Assembly (NCBI GenBank): GCA_030679915.1
Contig: JAUXRY010000005.1
Coordinates: 1 to 64,000, forward strand
Source: Thiobacillus sp.
GTDB lineage: Bacteria > Pseudomonadota > Gammaproteobacteria > Burkholderiales > Thiobacillaceae
DNA length: 64,000 nucleotides
Reading direction: 5' to 3'
Shown here one piece after another: positions 24,527 through 33,597 of the stretch. Each line of letters begins with the position of its first letter. Within the stretch, counting starts at the first letter, position 1. The position numbers were made by a program, and so were the translations under genes. The notes beneath the pieces are model-generated. The model made no database searches. It saw only the letters and a program-made list of their open reading frames with translations, and was not told the origin of the DNA.

Positions 24527-26381
24527 AGAGGGCATCTACCTGGCTTTGATAGCGGTTGAGAATCACGCTCCGTTTGAGCTTGAGCGTGGGGGTGAGCAGG
24601 CCATTTTCCACGCTCATGGCTTCAGCCAGCAAGGCTACACCAGCGAGCCGGGCGTAACCGGGAAAATTATGCAGACAGGGTTGCAGCTGCTCCAGAACAT
24701 GGCGGCAGATATCCGGGTTTTCCATCAGTGCGTCAGCGTTGGCTTCTGGCAGGTTCAGCGTGCGTGCAATCTGGGTGAGTGCATCAGACTTAAGCACCAC
24801 CAGCGCGGTCAGAAAGGATCGGCCGTCGCCGACCACCATGACCTGCTCCAGCAGCGGGCAGCCAGCCAGTGCCTGTTCGACATCGGCAGGCGGGACCTTC
24901 TCGCCAGTGGACAGCACCAGAATTTCTTTCAGTCGTCCGGTGATTGTGATGTGGCCGCGTGGACCGATTGTTACCTGATCCCCGGTATGCAGCCAGCCGT
25001 CCGCATCGATCATGGCATGGGTTGCTTCCGACTGCTTCCAGAAACCCAGCATCACCGAGGGGCTACGGGTAAGGAGTTCATCGTTTTTTCCCCGTTTGAT
25101 TTCAATGCCCGGCAAGGCGGGACCGACGCTGGTGGGTTCATTGTCTTCCGAACGGTTGACAGAAATCACCGGACTGGTTTCGGTGAGGCCATAACCCTGA
25201 AGAATATTGACACCCAGCGCGATGAAAGTACGGCTGATCTCGGCCGGCAACGGTGCCCCGCCACTGATGGCGAACCGCATGTTGCCGCCGAGCTTGGCGC
25301 GAATTTTTGACCCGACCAGATGATCCAGCGCAGGTTGAATCATCAGACCGGGTGACCAAGGTGCGCGACCTTGTCGATATAAAAAGGCTTGCCAGCCCAG
25401 GTCCACTGCCTTGGCAAACAGTTTTTGCCGTAGGGGCGGCGCGCTGGCAAGCGCTTCATGAATACGACCGTAAACGCGTTCGAAAATGCGCGGTACCGAA
25501 ATCAGAATCGAGGGTTTGACCGTTAGCAGGTCTTCTGCCAATTGCGGAATCGAGCGGGCAAAGGCCACGCTGCTTCCTGCGATGATCGGCAGGTAATACC
25601 CGATGCTGCGTTCGAGCATGTGAGATAGCGGCAGGAAAGACAGCATGCGGTCGCTCGAGTGAACCGCCACCGACTGCAAACCGGCATTCACGTCAAACAG
25701 GATGTTGCGGTGCGACAGCATCACGCCCTTGGGGCGTCCGGTGGTGCCGGATGTGTAGACCAGCGTGGCCAGATCACCGGGATGGGTGATGCCATCATTT
25801 GATTCGGTGGCGTCTTTGGGCAGCCAGGTGTCGGCGACTTGCAGATTGTCCGACCCGGCAGTCAGCGGCGAAAGTGAAATGATGGCGTCAAGCTTATCGA
25901 GTGTGGGGCGGATGGTTTGCAGCGCATCCCAGTGCTCCTGCCCCCCTATCAGCAGGGCGCGGCAGCCCGCATCCTTCAGCACCCAGTCGATATTGTCGGT
26001 ACGATCACTGGTGTAAAGCGGTACGGTGACCAATCCCAGACTGATTGCCGCCTGATCGAAGATCACCCACTCGCGACAGTTGCCGAGCATCAGTGCAACC
26101 CGCTCGCCCGGGCGAAAATTCAGCGTCTTCAATGCGGCTTTCCAGCGCGACACGTCTTGTGCAGTTTCTTGCCAAGTGAATTCGTTCCAGGTTTGGCTGG
26201 CAGGATCATGCTGCAGATAGGCCACTGCATTGGGTGTGCGCCGCACACGAATGCGGAATACGCCATCGAGCGTGGAGTTATCCGTGATGTCGATACCGTC
26301 GCTCGCCTGCGATTGAATGGCAGGGCTGGGCGTTGCGGCTTGAGCGGAAAAAGGCAGATTGAAACTGGCTATGTTGATCAT
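24513..26381 (-). CDS. Long-chain acyl-CoA synthetase (AMP-forming)
   Basis: 622 residues, AMP-binding superfamily. The core ATP/AMP motif TLVYTSGTTGRPKGVMLSHR, the FLPLSHMLER segment, QGYGLTETSPVISVN and WLHTGDQVTIGPRGHITITG are all present, as is GRLKEILVLSTGEKVPP at the C-terminal hinge. The length and motif order fit the eukaryote-like FAA1/LC-FACS group rather than E. coli FadD. It activates fatty acids to acyl-CoA for the beta-oxidation enzymes encoded just upstream. ATG 26381 overlaps the stop of the fadJ-like gene. Confidence 0.92.
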   Translation of the reverse strand: MINIASFNLPFSAQAATPSPAIQSQASDGIDITDNSTLDGVFRIRVRRTPNAVAYLQHDPASQTWNEFTWQETAQDVSRWKAALKTLNFRPGERVALMLGNCREWVIFDQAAISLGLVTVPLYTSDRTDNIDWVLKDAGCRALLIGGQEHWDALQTIRPTLDKLDAIISLSPLTAGSDNLQVADTWLPKDATESNDGITHPGDLATLVYTSGTTGRPKGVMLSHRNILFDVNAGLQSVAVHSSDRMLSFLPLSHMLERSIGYYLPIIAGSSVAFARSIPQLAEDLLTVKPSILISVPRIFERVYGRIHEALASAPPLRQKLFAKAVDLGWQAFLYRQGRAPWSPGLMIQPALDHLVGSKIRAKLGGNMRFAISGGAPLPAEISRTFIALGVNILQGYGLTETSPVISVNRSEDNEPTSVGPALPGIEIKRGKNDELLTRSPSVMLGFWKQSEATHAMIDADGWLHTGDQVTIGPRGHITITGRLKEILVLSTGEKVPPADVEQALAGCPLLEQVMVVGDGRSFLTALVVLKSDALTQIARTLNLPEANADALMENPDICRHVLEQLQPCLHNFPGYARLAGVALLAEAMSVENGLLTPTLKLKRSVILNRYQSQVDALYAGH

Positions 26382-28399
26382 GGTTTTTCTCCTGTCAGCG
26401 ATGCCCAGCCGGAATCGGGCTGGAAGCGTGCGCCCAACTTCTCATGCAACTGAACCAGGCGTGCATGCAGGGTGGCTGCATCCGCATGCTTAATCACCTG
26501 CATGGGGCCGCCTTTGAACGGCGCGAACCCGGTCCCAAAAATCACCCCTGCATCGAGTTCGCTGGCATTCGCCACCACGCCTTCGCGCAAGCAGGCGACT
26601 GCTTCGTTGAGCAAGCGAAGCATGATGCGGTCCTGGTGTTCCGGGGTGTACTCCTTGTCTTTGCCGTGCTGCGCACGGCCATTGGCCCAGCGGTAGTAGC
26701 CCTGCCCACTCTTGCGGCCCAAGTGGCCGGCGTCGACGTGTTTCTGGAGTGAAGCGGGCACCTCGTTCTTCAACAGTGCGGCCATCTTTCCGGCAACCGA
26801 AAAACAGATATCCAGTCCAACGGTATCGGCCAGTTCGACCGGCCCCATTGGCATGCCGTAATCGGTCGCGGCCCGGTCGATGGCATCCGGTGCAATGCCT
26901 TCTTCGACCAGCATGACGGCTTCGAGCAGATACGGCATGAGGATGCGGTTGACCAGAAAGCCCGGGCTACTTTGCACCAGTAGCGGCAGTTTGTTGAAAT
27001 GGCGGGCAAATGCCAGCGCCTGTTCGACTACAGCCGGATCCGTATTCGGGCCGCGCACGATTTCCAGCAGCGGCATTTTCGCCACCGGGTTGAAAAAATG
27101 CAGGCCCACAAGTCGCTCCGGGTTCGGCAAGGTTTCGCCCAATATCTCCAACTGGATGCTGGACGTATTGGTAGCCAGCAACGCACCCGGTTTCATCCGC
27201 GGCAACACTTGCGCGAACAGTCCCTGCTTGGCAGCCACGTCTTCGATGATGGCTTCGAGGACCACATCGGCTTTGGTGATGCCGTCACCGCGTGTGTCGG
27301 GAATCAGGCGATCGAGTGCATCGGTAATCAGGCGCGGTGATTTCAGCTTCTTGGTGAACAACTCGCGGGCGCGTCCCATTGCACGGGCAAGTTGAGCCGC
27401 GCCGCGATCCTGCAGACTGACCGTCATGCCTTGCAACACGCCCCAGGCCGCGATGTCGCCGCCCATGACGCCGGCGCCAATCACATGCAGGTGATGCGGG
27501 GTGAAGGCCTGTTTGTCGCCTTGGCCCTTTAGTTGCTCCTGAAGCAGAAACACGCGCACCAGATTCTGTGCCGTGTCGCTGGTCAGAAGTTTGGAAACTT
27601 CGCGTACCTCGCTGTCGTACAGCGCAGCCGGATTGTTGGCATGCAGGCGCCAGTGGTCGATCAGGACATAAGGTGCAGGATAGTGGGCAGGATTGGCGCG
27701 CTCGGCCACCTGCTTGTGCATCCTGTTGGCGATCAGGCCGCGTAGTGCAGGCCAGCCCGCCGCTTGCTGGATGAAGCCAGGCTTGCGCTGCATCGGTCGG
27801 TTATGCAGTACGTGGCGGCAGGCAACCTCCAGTTGACGCAACGGCACACAGTCGGTGGCGAGACCGGTTTTCTTCGCGGCGCGCCCGGACAGATTGCGAC
27901 CGGACAACATCATGTTCATTGCGGCCAGGTGGCCGACGCGTTCGATCGAGCGGACGCTGCCGCCAAACCCGGGGAATATGCCGAGTCGCACTTCAGGAAA
28001 GCCGAGTTTGGTTTTGGCATCGTCGGTGACGATGCGATAGGTGCACGCCAGCGCAAGTTCGAGTCCCCCGCCGAGGCAAAAACCATGTATTGCCGCCACG
28101 CTTGGGCAGGGCAGGCGTTCCAGGCGGAATAACACGGCGTGGGCATTGCGAATCAGACTTTGCGCGGTATTCGGGTCGCGCATGCCGGCAAAGCGTTTGA
28201 CATCGGCGCCCGCGATAAAGCCACTCGATTTGGCCGAGCGGATCACCAGGCCTCGGGGCGGGTTGGCTTCGATCTCGGAGAGCGCTGCGTCAAACTCGGC
28301 CAGGGTCTCGTCAGACAGGGTATTGACGCCTGATCCGGCCTGATCGAAAACCAGCCAGGCCAGGTTTTCGTTATCACGGGAGAGGGTCCAGTGGTTCAT
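26378..28399 (-). CDS. fadJ: Bifunctional enoyl-CoA hydratase/3-hydroxyacyl-CoA dehydrogenase
   Basis: 673 residues from ATG 28399. The N-terminal crotonase domain has FIAGADVKRF, AAIHGFCLGGGLELALACTYR (oxyanion hole) and KLGFPEVRLGIFPGFGG with the catalytic Glu. The Rossmann domain begins HVIGAGVMGGDIA (about residue 310) and is followed by GLHFFNPVAKMPLLE. The size is close to FadJ/FadB alpha subunits. It carries out hydration and NAD-dependent oxidation in beta-oxidation. It overlaps the thiolase gene by 4 bp, as expected for the partner subunit. fadB is an alternative name. Confidence 0.92.
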   Translation of the reverse strand: MNHWTLSRDNENLAWLVFDQAGSGVNTLSDETLAEFDAALSEIEANPPRGLVIRSAKSSGFIAGADVKRFAGMRDPNTAQSLIRNAHAVLFRLERLPCPSVAAIHGFCLGGGLELALACTYRIVTDDAKTKLGFPEVRLGIFPGFGGSVRSIERVGHLAAMNMMLSGRNLSGRAAKKTGLATDCVPLRQLEVACRHVLHNRPMQRKPGFIQQAAGWPALRGLIANRMHKQVAERANPAHYPAPYVLIDHWRLHANNPAALYDSEVREVSKLLTSDTAQNLVRVFLLQEQLKGQGDKQAFTPHHLHVIGAGVMGGDIAAWGVLQGMTVSLQDRGAAQLARAMGRARELFTKKLKSPRLITDALDRLIPDTRGDGITKADVVLEAIIEDVAAKQGLFAQVLPRMKPGALLATNTSSIQLEILGETLPNPERLVGLHFFNPVAKMPLLEIVRGPNTDPAVVEQALAFARHFNKLPLLVQSSPGFLVNRILMPYLLEAVMLVEEGIAPDAIDRAATDYGMPMGPVELADTVGLDICFSVAGKMAALLKNEVPASLQKHVDAGHLGRKSGQGYYRWANGRAQHGKDKEYTPEHQDRIMLRLLNEAVACLREGVVANASELDAGVIFGTGFAPFKGGPMQVIKHADAATLHARLVQLHEKLGARFQPDSGWASLTGEKP

Positions 28400-29700
28400 G
28401 ACAGCGCTCCTCGCTCGATTAGCATGGCACCGCCCTGGCCGCCGCCGATGCACAGGCTGGCAATCCCGCGCGGCGCATCGTGTGCTTCCAGCACACGCAG
28501 CAGATGGAGCACGATGCGGGCGCCACTCGCGCCCACCGGATGACCCAGGCTGACGCCCCCTCCATCCGGGTTGAGCCGGTCGCTGCTAATGGGTGTGAAC
28601 GGCGTGTCGCGGCCGAATTCATCGCGACAGAAGTCGGCATCGGTCATGGCGATCAAACACGCCAGCACCTGGCCTGAAAAAGCTTCGTTGATTTCCCACC
28701 AGTCCACATCGCCAGTGTCCCAGCGATGACGCTGCAACAATTGTGCGATGGCATAGGCCGGCCCCAAGCCCATTTGGGCCGGGTCGAGACCGGACCAGGC
28801 GACATCGACGATGCGGGCGCGCGGCGCAAGATGGTATTTTTCAACCGCATCTTCCGAGGCGAGCAACAGACAGGCTGCGCCGTCGGTCACCTGTGCCGAG
28901 TTGCCCGCGGTGACGCGTCCATACTTGGGGTCGAACACCGGCTTGAGCTGTGCGAGTTGTTCCAGGCTGCTGTCGGGGCGTAGACCATTGTCGTGTTCGA
29001 TCACGTTCTGACCGTCATACAGCGGCACCAGTTCGTCAGTCAGGCTGACCTGTGCGGCGGCGAGGCGCTGATGGCTTTGCAGCGCAAACGCATCCATCTC
29101 GGCGCGCGTGATGCTGAAACGATGCGCCAGCTCTTCGGTGGTTTGTCCCATGGTCAGCCCCACCACCGGGTCGGTCAGTCCACGCAATAAACCAATTACC
29201 GGCACCAGATGCGCACCGCGCAGCCTGGCCAGTTCGCGCAATTTTTGCGGCATGGTTTTCGCCCGGTTAAAACCCGCCAGCCAGGCGACCATCTTTTCGT
29301 TGAACAACACCGGATGATGGCTCATGGCTTCGGTGCCGCCCGCGAGCACCAGATCGGCGCGGCCGAGTGCAATGTCCTTGGCGGCTGAATCCAGTGCCTG
29401 CATTCCCGAGGCGCAGTTGCGCTGCACGGTCCAGGCCGGGACGTGGTGACCGCAGCCCAGCCGCAGCGAAATGACGCGGCCGATATTGGCTTCGTCCGGC
29501 CCAGACGACACGCAGCCAAAAATCACTTCGTCGAGATCGGAGGGCTGAAAGGGCTGACGCAACAGCAGCGCGCGGCCGGCTGCCACCCCGAGATCGGATG
29601 CGTGGAAGGGGCCGGGCACGCCGCGCGCCTTGATTTGCGGGGTGCGCGCACCATCAACGATATACACCGGGCGGCCGGGAAACGAGTTGGGGGCGTTCAT
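28396..29700 (-). CDS. fadI: Acetyl-CoA C-acyltransferase (thiolase)
   Basis: 434 residues with the thiolase signatures: the nucleophilic Cys in QRNCASGMQALDSAAK, the region LAGGTEAMSHHP, NEAFSGQ, and the C-terminal GGGVSLGHPVGASGAR and CIGGGQGGAML carrying the second active-site Cys. The length (about 430) suits FadI rather than FadA. It cleaves 3-ketoacyl-CoA to acetyl-CoA and a shortened acyl-CoA, working with the fadJ product encoded next. It is coupled at both ends by ATGA overlaps. Confidence 0.92.
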   Translation of the reverse strand: MNAPNSFPGRPVYIVDGARTPQIKARGVPGPFHASDLGVAAGRALLLRQPFQPSDLDEVIFGCVSSGPDEANIGRVISLRLGCGHHVPAWTVQRNCASGMQALDSAAKDIALGRADLVLAGGTEAMSHHPVLFNEKMVAWLAGFNRAKTMPQKLRELARLRGAHLVPVIGLLRGLTDPVVGLTMGQTTEELAHRFSITRAEMDAFALQSHQRLAAAQVSLTDELVPLYDGQNVIEHDNGLRPDSSLEQLAQLKPVFDPKYGRVTAGNSAQVTDGAACLLLASEDAVEKYHLAPRARIVDVAWSGLDPAQMGLGPAYAIAQLLQRHRWDTGDVDWWEINEAFSGQVLACLIAMTDADFCRDEFGRDTPFTPISSDRLNPDGGGVSLGHPVGASGARIVLHLLRVLEAHDAPRGIASLCIGGGQGGAMLIERGALS

Positions 29701-32069
29701 GGCTGAGCCTCACGGATGGGTACGGGTTGCATAGTTGGCACGGCAGTATTGTGGGCTGGCTCTGTATTTTCAAACTGGGTAAAGGCATCGACCTGCACCA
29801 CCTGATTGATCAGTTTTTGGTAAGACTCAACCTGCTTGAGTTGGGCATCGCCGATCAGATGTTTTTGCCGGGCCTCTTTGGCCAGGTCGTTGAGCGTGCG
29901 TGAGGTAAGGGTGCCTTTGCGACGCAGTGACTTCAGCTTGGCTTCGGTCGGAGCAAGTTCGTGGGCGAGCGCCAATGCATCTTCGAGTTGGCGGCTGCGT
30001 TCGTTTGACCCCGGGTGTATGAACACGCCTGCAGTCAGACGATCACGCGTATTCGATGGGCTGAGCAATAATTGTGCAGCGGCATGTGCGGCACGGTCGG
30101 ACGGTTCGGAGAACGCAAATCCCGTGGGAAATGTCAGCACGCGCAACGCCCAGGCAAGCGGCCGACCGGGCAGGTTGCGATAAAGCGAACGGAAGCTTTC
30201 CTGCATCCGATACAGACTTTCCTGCAAGGCCCAGCGCACCAACGGGTAATCGGCTTCGGGCTCGCCGTCGTCGTAATACCGTTTCAATACTGCTGACGAC
30301 AGGTAAAGTTCCGACAGCACATCACCCAGTCGCGCCGAAAGCCGTTCGCGACGTTTGAGTGAGCCGCCCAGCGTCATCATGGCCGCGTCCGCGCTCAAGG
30401 CCAGCGCGGCGCTCATCCAGGCCAACGTCTGGTAATAGCGATGCGCCAAGCTGGCGGGGGCCGTGGCGCTCCGGCCCCGTGTGAGGCCACGCACAAAAGC
30501 GCGCCCGATATTGCCGAAGAGAAAGCGTGTATGGCCGACCAGTGCCTGGTCAAACAGGCGCAAGCCTTCGACCGGGTCGGTGTGACGCATGGCCGCAAAC
30601 TCACGCAGGACCCAGGGGTGGCAGCGGATGGCGCCTTGGCCGAAAATAATCATCGAACGGGTCAGAATATTCGCGCCCTCAACAGTGATGGCGATGGGGA
30701 TGGCCTGATAGGCGCGGCCCAGCAGGTTGGAGGGCCCGAGGCAAATCCCGCTGCCGCCCTGAATGTCCATCGCGTCATTGATCACACGGCGGTACTTTTC
30801 GGTGAGGTGGTATTTGACGATGGCCGAGATCACCGAAGGCTTTTCGCCCTGGTCGAGATACGCCAGCGTCAATCTGCGTGCAGAGTCCATCTGGTAGGTC
30901 AGGCCGGCGATGCGGGCCAGCGCTTCTTCCACTCCCTCAAAATGTCCGATCGGCTGATTGAATTGCCGACGCAGTCGCGCATAGGCACCGGTGAAGCGGC
31001 TTGCAGCCTTGCCCGCGCCGGTGGAAAGCGCGGGCAGTGAAATGCCGCGCCCTTCGGAAAGGCATTCCACCAGCATGCGCCAGCCCTGGCCGATACCGGC
31101 CGCGCCGCCGACGATTTGCGTCAGCGGGACGAACACATCATGACCGCGATTCGGCCCATTCATGAACGGGATGTTGAGCGGATTGTGGCGCTCGCCAATT
31201 TCCACCCCGGGGGTGTCATGCGGTACCAATGCAACGGTGATGCCGAGGTCCTGGGTTGCACCCAGAAGATGGTCGGGGTCCTGGCATTTGAAGGCCAGCC
31301 CGATCAGCGTGGCCACGGGTCCCAGGGTGATGTAGCGCTTGTCCCAGTTGAGCCGCAGGCCCAGCACGTCCTCACCTTTCCACCGCCCCTTGCAGATCAC
31401 ACCGGTATCCGGAATGGCGCCAGCGTCCGATCCGGCGTGCGGGCCGGTGAGGGCAAAGCAGGGCACCTCGAGGCCTTGCGCCAGGCGAGGCAGATAGTGA
31501 TCCTTTTGTTCCTGGGTGCCGTAGTGCAGCAGCAGTTTTCCCGGCCCAAGCGAATTCGGCACCATCACCGTGACTGCTGCGGCGATGCTGCGGGTGGCGA
31601 GTTTCATCACTACTGCCGAATGCGCCGCATTGGAAAATTCCAGTCCGCCATATGCACGCGGAATGATCATGCCGAAAAAACCTTCCTGTTTGATGTAGTT
31701 CCAGGCGTCCTCGGGCAAGTCAAAATCCTGGTGCGTGATGCGCCAGTCATCGATCATTCGACACAGGGTTTCGGTGGGCCCGTCGACAAAGGTCTGTTCG
31801 TCGGTGGTCAAACGGGCAGGGGAGGTGGCGAGCAGGGTTTTCCAGTGCGGATTACCGGAAAACAGTTCGCCGTCCCACCCCACCGTGCCGGCTTCGAGCG
31901 CTTGTTGCTCGGTTTCGGACAACTGGGGCAATACTGCGCGGAATCGCCCGAAAAGCGGTGCAGACAGCCATTTAAGACGTAGGGGCGCGACCAGGATCAG
32001 CAAAAGTCCAGCAAGTACCACCAGACCGAGAAGACTCAGGACCAGCTTTGCAAAAAGCGCTAAATCCAC
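29697..32069 (-). CDS. fadE: Acyl-CoA dehydrogenase, FadE type
   Basis: 790 residues starting at GTG 32069, preceded by an excellent AAGGAGG. An N-terminal TM segment (LFAKLVLSLLGLVVLAGLLLILVAPL) is typical of FadE. The flavoprotein core contains PCFALTGPHAGSD, FMNGPNRGHDVFVPLTQIVGG and GGSGICLGPSN. The long C-terminal extension is characteristic of the 780-815 residue FadE family. It performs the first step of beta-oxidation at the membrane. It is the first gene of the operon. Confidence 0.93.
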   Translation of the reverse strand: MDLALFAKLVLSLLGLVVLAGLLLILVAPLRLKWLSAPLFGRFRAVLPQLSETEQQALEAGTVGWDGELFSGNPHWKTLLATSPARLTTDEQTFVDGPTETLCRMIDDWRITHQDFDLPEDAWNYIKQEGFFGMIIPRAYGGLEFSNAAHSAVVMKLATRSIAAAVTVMVPNSLGPGKLLLHYGTQEQKDHYLPRLAQGLEVPCFALTGPHAGSDAGAIPDTGVICKGRWKGEDVLGLRLNWDKRYITLGPVATLIGLAFKCQDPDHLLGATQDLGITVALVPHDTPGVEIGERHNPLNIPFMNGPNRGHDVFVPLTQIVGGAAGIGQGWRMLVECLSEGRGISLPALSTGAGKAASRFTGAYARLRRQFNQPIGHFEGVEEALARIAGLTYQMDSARRLTLAYLDQGEKPSVISAIVKYHLTEKYRRVINDAMDIQGGSGICLGPSNLLGRAYQAIPIAITVEGANILTRSMIIFGQGAIRCHPWVLREFAAMRHTDPVEGLRLFDQALVGHTRFLFGNIGRAFVRGLTRGRSATAPASLAHRYYQTLAWMSAALALSADAAMMTLGGSLKRRERLSARLGDVLSELYLSSAVLKRYYDDGEPEADYPLVRWALQESLYRMQESFRSLYRNLPGRPLAWALRVLTFPTGFAFSEPSDRAAHAAAQLLLSPSNTRDRLTAGVFIHPGSNERSRQLEDALALAHELAPTEAKLKSLRRKGTLTSRTLNDLAKEARQKHLIGDAQLKQVESYQKLINQVVQVDAFTQFENTEPAHNTAVPTMQPVPIREAQP

Positions 32070-32544
32070 AGCGACCTCCTTATTAATATGACTTCATCAT
32101 AGACAGCGACAGCACGCTGTCACGGTCATGTATCTGGGTCGCATCACGCAGGTAAGGCTTACTTCTAACGTAGCGGCATTATTCACGCAGTCTTGAGTGA
32201 GTAACCCGCTTTGCTGTGTCTTTTCTGGCGATGACCTGATCCGGGCTTCAATATTCAAGCCCGGATCAGGTTTGGACTATGACGTTGTCAGAGATGAGTG
32301 CTGGAGCCGCTCTAATCTTGGGACGGTCACTATCATCATCCTGAAACCTTTATGGAGATCACCGTGGATAAGTACGTTGCCAAGAATTGTTCCGCTCGTA
32401 TGGGGCGCTATTCGCTAGTTGCTTCCATTGCGTTAGTCACTGATTTATGCCCAGATATTGCTGGCCTATCTTTGCGTTTGACATGCGAAGGAGCGCGCAG
32501 AAAATTCACGTATTCCTAATACGCCACTCGAAGAAGTCGACATG
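32070..32544. other. Spacer upstream of fadE with a strong inverted repeat
   Basis: About 475 bp without a supported gene. It should carry the promoter of the fadE operon. The main visible feature is the inverted repeat at 32235-32270, annotated separately. Confidence 0.5.
32235..32270. repeat. 14-bp perfect inverted repeat
   Basis: CCTGATCCGGGCTT and AAGCCCGGATCAGG flank CAATATTC. There is no T-tract, and no gene ends nearby on either strand except 200 bp away, so it is not an obvious terminator. It may be a regulator site or a mobile repeat remnant. Confidence 0.6.
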
Positions 32545-32571
32545 AAAAAACAGCCATCACATGGATGGCTG
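32545..32571 (-). terminator. Terminator of the DoxX/HvfX gene
   Basis: On the minus strand CAGCCATC-CATGT-GATGGCTG is followed by six T residues (32545-32550), about 28 bp past the stop codon. Confidence 0.85.
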
Positions 32572-32599
32572 CAGTGTCATGTCCGCAATGAACGCAGCA

Positions 32600-33064
32600 T
32601 CAGTTCGCCATGAATCGGCGCGCCAGCCAGTGATCCAGGCTCAGCTTGCCGGGACCACTCAACAACAGCGGCACAAACATCACCAGATACATCAGTGGCA
32701 GCTTGTAGCCATTGTCGCAGACGTTGTAGCCATTGCCCGAATGAACACTGACCCAGGCAACGATGGTGAGAATGATGAGGGACACACTGAAGAAACGGGT
32801 GCCGAGGCCAATTACCAGCGCAACGGCGCCCAGCAATTCTGACCAGGTGGCCAAAAACCAGGAAATATCCACAGGCACGATGTTGAATGGAAACGGAAAG
32901 TTTTCCTGAACATTGATGAACCAATTCTCGCCGGTAAATTTCTGGACGCCGGCTTCCCAGAATTCCCATGCCAGTAACAGCCGTATACCCAATAGCCCCA
33001 GATAGCTTCCGGCCTGGTCAAGCCGCGTGGTCAGTCTGGTGTACACATTAACGATGGCATTCAT
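32600..33064 (-). CDS. DoxX-family membrane protein, HvfX-like
   Basis: 154 residues with four probable TM helices. The DoxX family pattern is clear (GIRLLLAWEFWEAGVQKF, ATWSELLGAVALVIGL, LIILTIVAW). The FENWF-type region with ENFPFPFNIVPVDISW is the form found beside HvfA-type RiPP metallophore precursors. In complete loci such proteins accompany the HvfB (MNIO/DUF692) and HvfC maturases. Here the precursor gene lies 72 bp upstream, but no HvfB or HvfC gene is present. The molecular role is not settled. Confidence 0.82.
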   Translation of the reverse strand: MNAIVNVYTRLTTRLDQAGSYLGLLGIRLLLAWEFWEAGVQKFTGENWFINVQENFPFPFNIVPVDISWFLATWSELLGAVALVIGLGTRFFSVSLIILTIVAWVSVHSGNGYNVCDNGYKLPLMYLVMFVPLLLSGPGKLSLDHWLARRFMAN

Positions 33065-33136
33065 GCAGAGTCACCTGTGATGAACAAAAGCGGGTTGTGA
33101 TCAAGGCTTGGGATCACGTTCCCAGGCCTTGGCTGA

Positions 33137-33469
33137 TTACTTATTTCTTTTTGGTGGCGCCGCACTTGCCTTCACCGCATTTTCCTTCTTTTGCTTTGGG
33201 TCGGCAGCCTGAGCGTTTTTAGTGCCGCCACATTTCCCTTCACCACATTTGCCGTCTTTTGCCTTGGCATCAGTGGCTTTTGAGGTTTTAGTCGCGCCGC
33301 ATTTTCCTTCGCCGCACTTGCCGTCTTTGGCTTTTTCAGCTTGTGCGATTTGATAGCCTTGCGAAAGATCGTTCAGTGCAAAGGGATTGCCGTTCGCTGC
33401 GTAGGCGACCCCTGCGGTGCCGAGTGCAGCGGTTAAAGCGAACGTGAGGGTTGCAGTGCGTGTTTTCAT
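33137..33469 (-). CDS. HvfA-like RiPP metallophore precursor with frameshifted C-terminus
   Basis: 110 residues from ATG 33469, preceded by GGAGATTGACC. A Sec signal peptide (MKTRTATLTFALTAALGTAG, then VAYA) leads to two in-frame repeats, KDGKCGEGKCGATK and KDGKCGEGKCGGTK, the EGKCG-type motif of HvfA-family precursors whose Cys residues are modified for copper binding. After ADPK the frame reads QKKENAVKASAAPPKRNK. In the +1 frame the same DNA reads KEGKCGEGKCGATKKK and stops at 33141, a perfect third repeat. One lost G (AAAGGCAAAA to AAAGCAAAA) would explain it. Two of three repeats survive. No HvfB/HvfC maturase is adjacent. Confidence 0.85.
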   Translation of the reverse strand: MKTRTATLTFALTAALGTAGVAYAANGNPFALNDLSQGYQIAQAEKAKDGKCGEGKCGATKTSKATDAKAKDGKCGEGKCGGTKNAQAADPKQKKENAVKASAAPPKRNK

Positions 33470-33597
33470 GGTCAATCTCCAAAAGTTTGGTGTGCTGTTG
33501 CCCATGCAGCAGGATTTAAGTGGGCGGGGGTGAAAGCGTAAAAAGGATTAAATAGATATATCTGTATCAGTTCGCAACCCGGAAACCGGGACTGTCT

